Positions 4,612 to 6,426 of a DNA stretch of 6,426 nt are shown here, one piece after another (the first letter of the stretch is position 1; each line of letters opens with the position of its first letter). Source of the DNA: ARS1285 sp039796495 (lineage in GTDB: Archaea > Nanobdellota > Nanobdellia > Pacearchaeales > GW2011-AR1); contig JBDKJQ010000062.1 of assembly GCA_039796495.1 (NCBI GenBank), positions 1 to 6,426 of the forward strand, written 5' to 3'. The position numbers and the translations under genes were made by a program. The notes under the pieces were generated by a model that saw nothing but the letters and a program-made list of their open reading frames with translations, did not search any database and was not told the origin of the DNA.

Positions 4612-4796
4612 TCAATAAAATCTTCATCATCAAGGATTTCATTGAGTGGTTTTTTAAGTATCCTTCCTGTTTTCATTGTTTTTTCACAGCTGTCCAAAAA
4701 AACATATACTAAATCTGTGTGACTGCTTAATACTGATTTATCACTCTCGTTTGGTGGAGCGTAGATTCTCAACCGGTGATAGATTTCGTTTGCCAT
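4572..4796 (-). CDS. Hypothetical protein (74 aa), third gene of the orphan operon
   Basis: A 74-residue protein that I do not recognise. It begins MANEIYHRLRIYAPPNES, has a short hydrophobic strand-like stretch DLVYVFLDS (28-36), an acidic patch ILDDEDFIEV (54-63) and a basic end. There are two cysteines (37 and 67), no signal peptide and no membrane span. The start lies 3 nt after the stop of the 252-residue gene, and no ribosome binding site or promoter is seen before it, so it should be translated by coupling from the same mRNA. Tight spacing with two upstream genes suggests a shared process or complex. The gene is convergent with the nucleotidyltransferase gene, with one base between the stops. 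Confidence 0.62.
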   Translation of the reverse strand: MANEIYHRLRIYAPPNESDKSVLSSHTDLVYVFLDSCEKTMKTGRILKKPLNEILDDEDFIEVNSQCEIVKKQK

Positions 4797-4799
4797 TGT

Positions 4800-5558
4800 T
4801 TAGGCTGCAAGAAGTTCTTCATCGGATGTTTGCATCTGAACTTTTTTTCTATCAGCATTTGCCAACTCAAGGAATCCATATTTTTCTGATGGATCTTTTA
4901 CTTTTGAGGCAAATATTTTTATATATGACCTTATAGCATTTGCATTATTATTGTCCTTGCAATATTTCTCAGCTTTCTTGACAATATTTCCAAAAGTTCT
5001 TTTTACAAAATTTCCGCTCATCTGAGGAATTATTTTTTGCTGTATGAATTCTCTCAATTCTGCATTATCAGTGTAGTCAGAGGATAACATATAACTTGCG
5101 ACAACTGCGTTCATATTTTTTTCCAATTTTTCTACTTTGTCGCTATCACCCTCTTTTTGTGCCTTGCCAATATTATTCAGTGTATTTAATGCAGCGTTAT
5201 ATAGAACAACATCTTCAAATCCTTTTGCATCCGCAACGGGCGGAAGTTCATACATAAAGTTTCTTAATTTATCCAGTGGCGCATCATCAATGATTGATTC
5301 AAGGTTCATTGCTTCCACTTCTTTCAATGATTTTTCAATAATTTTCTGAAGCGTTTCTCCTCTTACACCTGGATTGTTTATTGCTTCTGCAATTAAATTC
5401 TCTCTTTCTGCTGGTGCAGCTCCTGCAAAAAAATCTTGGAATGGTTTCAATTGCCTTTTCTGTGCTTCTTGTTCCTGTACAGTTTTATCATACAGGCCTT
5501 TCGCTAATGCAATGTTTTCATATATTTTCTTCGCGTCTTTATATGTATTGTCTGCCAT
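4800..5558 (-). CDS. Hypothetical all-helical protein (252 aa), second gene of the orphan operon
   Basis: A soluble, charged and apparently wholly helical protein of unknown function. It begins MADNTYKDAKKIYENIALAK and has predicted helices spread along its length: about 5-40, 49-61, 67-84, 114-133, 140-158, 165-178, 185-201, 205-220 and 227-240. There is one cysteine (200), no signal peptide, no membrane span and no catalytic motif that I can name. The start at 5558 was chosen over an in-frame ATG 15 codons upstream (5603) for two reasons. AGGAG at 5572-5568 (minus strand) sits 9 nt before 5558, and the longer form would overlap the coding end of the 42-residue gene. Repeat-like helical pairs suggest a scaffold or binding protein (inference). 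It ends 3 nt before the next gene. Confidence 0.72.
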   Translation of the reverse strand: MADNTYKDAKKIYENIALAKGLYDKTVQEQEAQKRQLKPFQDFFAGAAPAERENLIAEAINNPGVRGETLQKIIEKSLKEVEAMNLESIIDDAPLDKLRNFMYELPPVADAKGFEDVVLYNAALNTLNNIGKAQKEGDSDKVEKLEKNMNAVVASYMLSSDYTDNAELREFIQQKIIPQMSGNFVKRTFGNIVKKAEKYCKDNNNANAIRSYIKIFASKVKDPSEKYGFLELANADRKKVQMQTSDEELLAA

Positions 5559-5559
5559 C

Positions 5560-5688
5560 TTAATATTCTCCTGTGAATGATTTATATGAATTTGAAATAG
5601 CATACTCGCTCATAGATCTTTCTAATCCTGCTTTTCCTTGATGAATCATGCAGTTGTAATCCACTTTTCCGTTATATGTTTCGCACAT
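5560..5688 (-). CDS. Hypothetical microprotein (42 aa), first gene of the orphan operon
   Basis: A 42-residue frame starting MCETYNGKVDYNCMIHQGK and ending SYKSFTGEY, with stop TAA at 5562-5560. It has Cys2, Cys13 and His16, five tyrosines and a serine-rich second half. I do not recognise it. Several points support it as a real gene. The start follows an AAAGGT ribosome binding site (5704-5699 on the minus strand) by 10 nt. A TATA box lies about 50 nt upstream, giving a leader of about 25 nt. Its stop is one base from the ATG of the 252-residue gene, and its last codons contain that gene's AGGAG site, a classic coupling arrangement. It is the only gene here with a clear leader plus ribosome binding site. 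Confidence 0.6.
   Translation of the reverse strand: MCETYNGKVDYNCMIHQGKAGLERSMSEYAISNSYKSFTGEY
5568..5572 (-). promoter_or_regulatory. Ribosome binding site AGGAG of the 252-aa gene
   Basis: The minus strand reads AGGAG 9 nt before the ATG at 5558, within the final codons of the 42-residue gene. It decides the start of the 252-residue protein and indicates translational coupling. Confidence 0.65.
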
Positions 5689-5738
5689 TGTATTTTTTAC
5701 CTTTAATTTTCTTACTTTTCTAAGGAAAAAAGAGTATA

Positions 5739-5790
5739 TAAATGTTTCGATATAGTAATACTATGGAGTGGTAACAATAAGAAACATTTA
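5739..5790. promoter_or_regulatory. Mirrored divergent promoters with a palindrome between
   Basis: GAAACATTTA occurs at 5781-5790 on the plus strand and as its exact inverse at 5748-5739 on the minus strand, 32 nt apart. On each side it forms the BRE plus the start of a TATA box: TTTATATAC (minus, 5742-5734) for the 42-residue gene, and TTTAAATAA (plus, 5787-5795) for the gene at 5816. Between them lies the 13-bp palindrome ATAGTA-A-TACTAT (5752-5764), a possible operator serving both directions. The minus promoter gives a leader of about 25 nt, and the plus promoter a leaderless start. Confidence 0.65.
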
Positions 5791-5815
5791 AATAACTTCA
5801 ATTTCGTAGGAGATT

Positions 5816-6426
5816 ATGGCAAAAGATTTGGAAGAAATACTTCGAGAAATACAAAGAATAAAAGCGGACCATAAATACTTAGTCGGAACTGCAGCTATTT
5901 TCCAGTTTATCAGACAGAGAAGAAAAATTTATGATATGCCCCAAGCGATATCTCGTGCAATTAATGATCGATTGGCACGAGAATTGCCTCGTGTATCTTA
6001 TCCTGCAACACCTGAACGCGTCGTCTGTATTGATTATACCATCTCTGATGGAGAAACTCGAGATCCCTATCATTGTTATCAGGAATCTGAAATAGTTGAT
6101 TTACAATACCCTTTTTTTCAAGGTGCAAACAAAAGAAATTTAGTCGAGGGAGAAAAATTAACTGATGAAGATGTTGAAACAATATTACGGTTGCGGTATC
6201 CTGGATTAAGGGGAGATGATGAAGAATACGAAATTTCAGAAAAAAGAGCAAATGAAATTGAAGCTTATCACATTAGTGAGGAGTATAATCTCTATTTTGG
6301 CAACGAGTATATGGCAGAAAGAATAGAAAACGAACTTTTAGAGAATAAAACAGAGCCGATACAACATCTCATCAAAACTTATTTAACGCAGATACATAAC
6401 ATACAGACCGGAGTTTTCAAACAGTT
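5816..6426 (+). CDS. Hypothetical protein, runs off right edge (203 residues visible)
   Basis: An open frame from ATG 5816 to the window end without a stop. It begins MAKDLEEILREIQRIKADHK, a charged helix that could form a short coiled coil, followed by a basic helix FQFIRQRRKIYD (29-40). A possible strand region follows at 60-80 (ERVVCIDYTISDGE), with Cys71 and Cys87, then an acidic helical region (110-203) rich in Glu and Asn. No membrane span, signal peptide or known motif is visible, and I do not recognise the family. A TATA box is centred 25 nt upstream. An AGGAG at 5808-5812 lies only 3 nt before the ATG, too close for normal use and possibly upstream of the mRNA start. It shares a mirrored promoter with the orphan operon, so joint regulation is likely. 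Confidence 0.75.
   Translation, partial: MAKDLEEILREIQRIKADHKYLVGTAAIFQFIRQRRKIYDMPQAISRAINDRLARELPRVSYPATPERVVCIDYTISDGETRDPYHCYQESEIVDLQYPFFQGANKRNLVEGEKLTDEDVETILRLRYPGLRGDDEEYEISEKRANEIEAYHISEEYNLYFGNEYMAERIENELLENKTEPIQHLIKTYLTQIHNIQTGVFKQ

Noticed and set aside
5559..5603. Fifteen-codon N-terminal extension of the 252-residue protein (ATG at 5603)
   Set aside because: It overlaps the coding 3' end of the 42-residue gene in another frame, while 5558 has an AGGAG at good spacing.
5879..6251. Minus-strand frames of 64 and 96 codons
   Set aside because: They lie antisense within the open frame starting at 5816, which has a TATA box at proper spacing and continues to the window edge.

Overview
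The window is AT-rich chromosomal DNA that reads as archaeal, most likely from a small-genome DPANN-type lineage (Woesearchaeota/Pacearchaeota-like). This rests on what is seen: TATA boxes centred about 25-30 nt upstream of most start codons, giving leaderless or nearly leaderless mRNAs, short poly-T runs after genes, a TrmB-type helix-turn-helix protein, and a family 4 uracil-DNA glycosylase start. The lineage call is an inference from gene style, not from a marker gene.

Layout, left to right. A family 4 uracil-DNA glycosylase runs off the left edge on the minus strand (1-136). It is divergent from a small HExxH zinc-metallopeptidase-like protein (197-679). A tiny, very basic DUF6496-type protein follows (733-921), convergent with a short TrmB-like HTH protein (983-1279, minus). 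Divergent from that is a DUF2127 membrane protein (1380-1937) with an uncertain start. A gene-free gap (1938-2136) holds two abutting hairpins with complementary loops. Next comes a complete minus-strand short malic enzyme (2137-3297) whose promoter carries a perfect palindrome. Then a 37-residue CxC...CxxC microprotein (3426-3539), a triplicated ~50-nt repeat with two hairpins per unit (3561-3711), and a nucleotidyltransferase protein with a helical, HEPN-like C-terminal part (3743-4570). The last part is a minus-strand operon of three unrecognised genes (42, 252 and 74 residues, 5688 down to 4572). A mirrored promoter pair separates it from an unrecognised protein that runs off the right edge (5816-6426).

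The genes do not form one pathway. Malic enzyme is central carbon metabolism, the glycosylase is DNA repair, and the others are regulatory, membrane or unknown. The parts most worth attention are the twin kissing-type hairpins at 2012-2108, the covarying tandem hairpin repeats at 3561-3711, the palindromic operator on the malic enzyme promoter, and the tightly coupled orphan operon with its mirrored promoter. I see no CRISPR array, tRNA, rRNA, insertion sequence or recognisable defence cassette.
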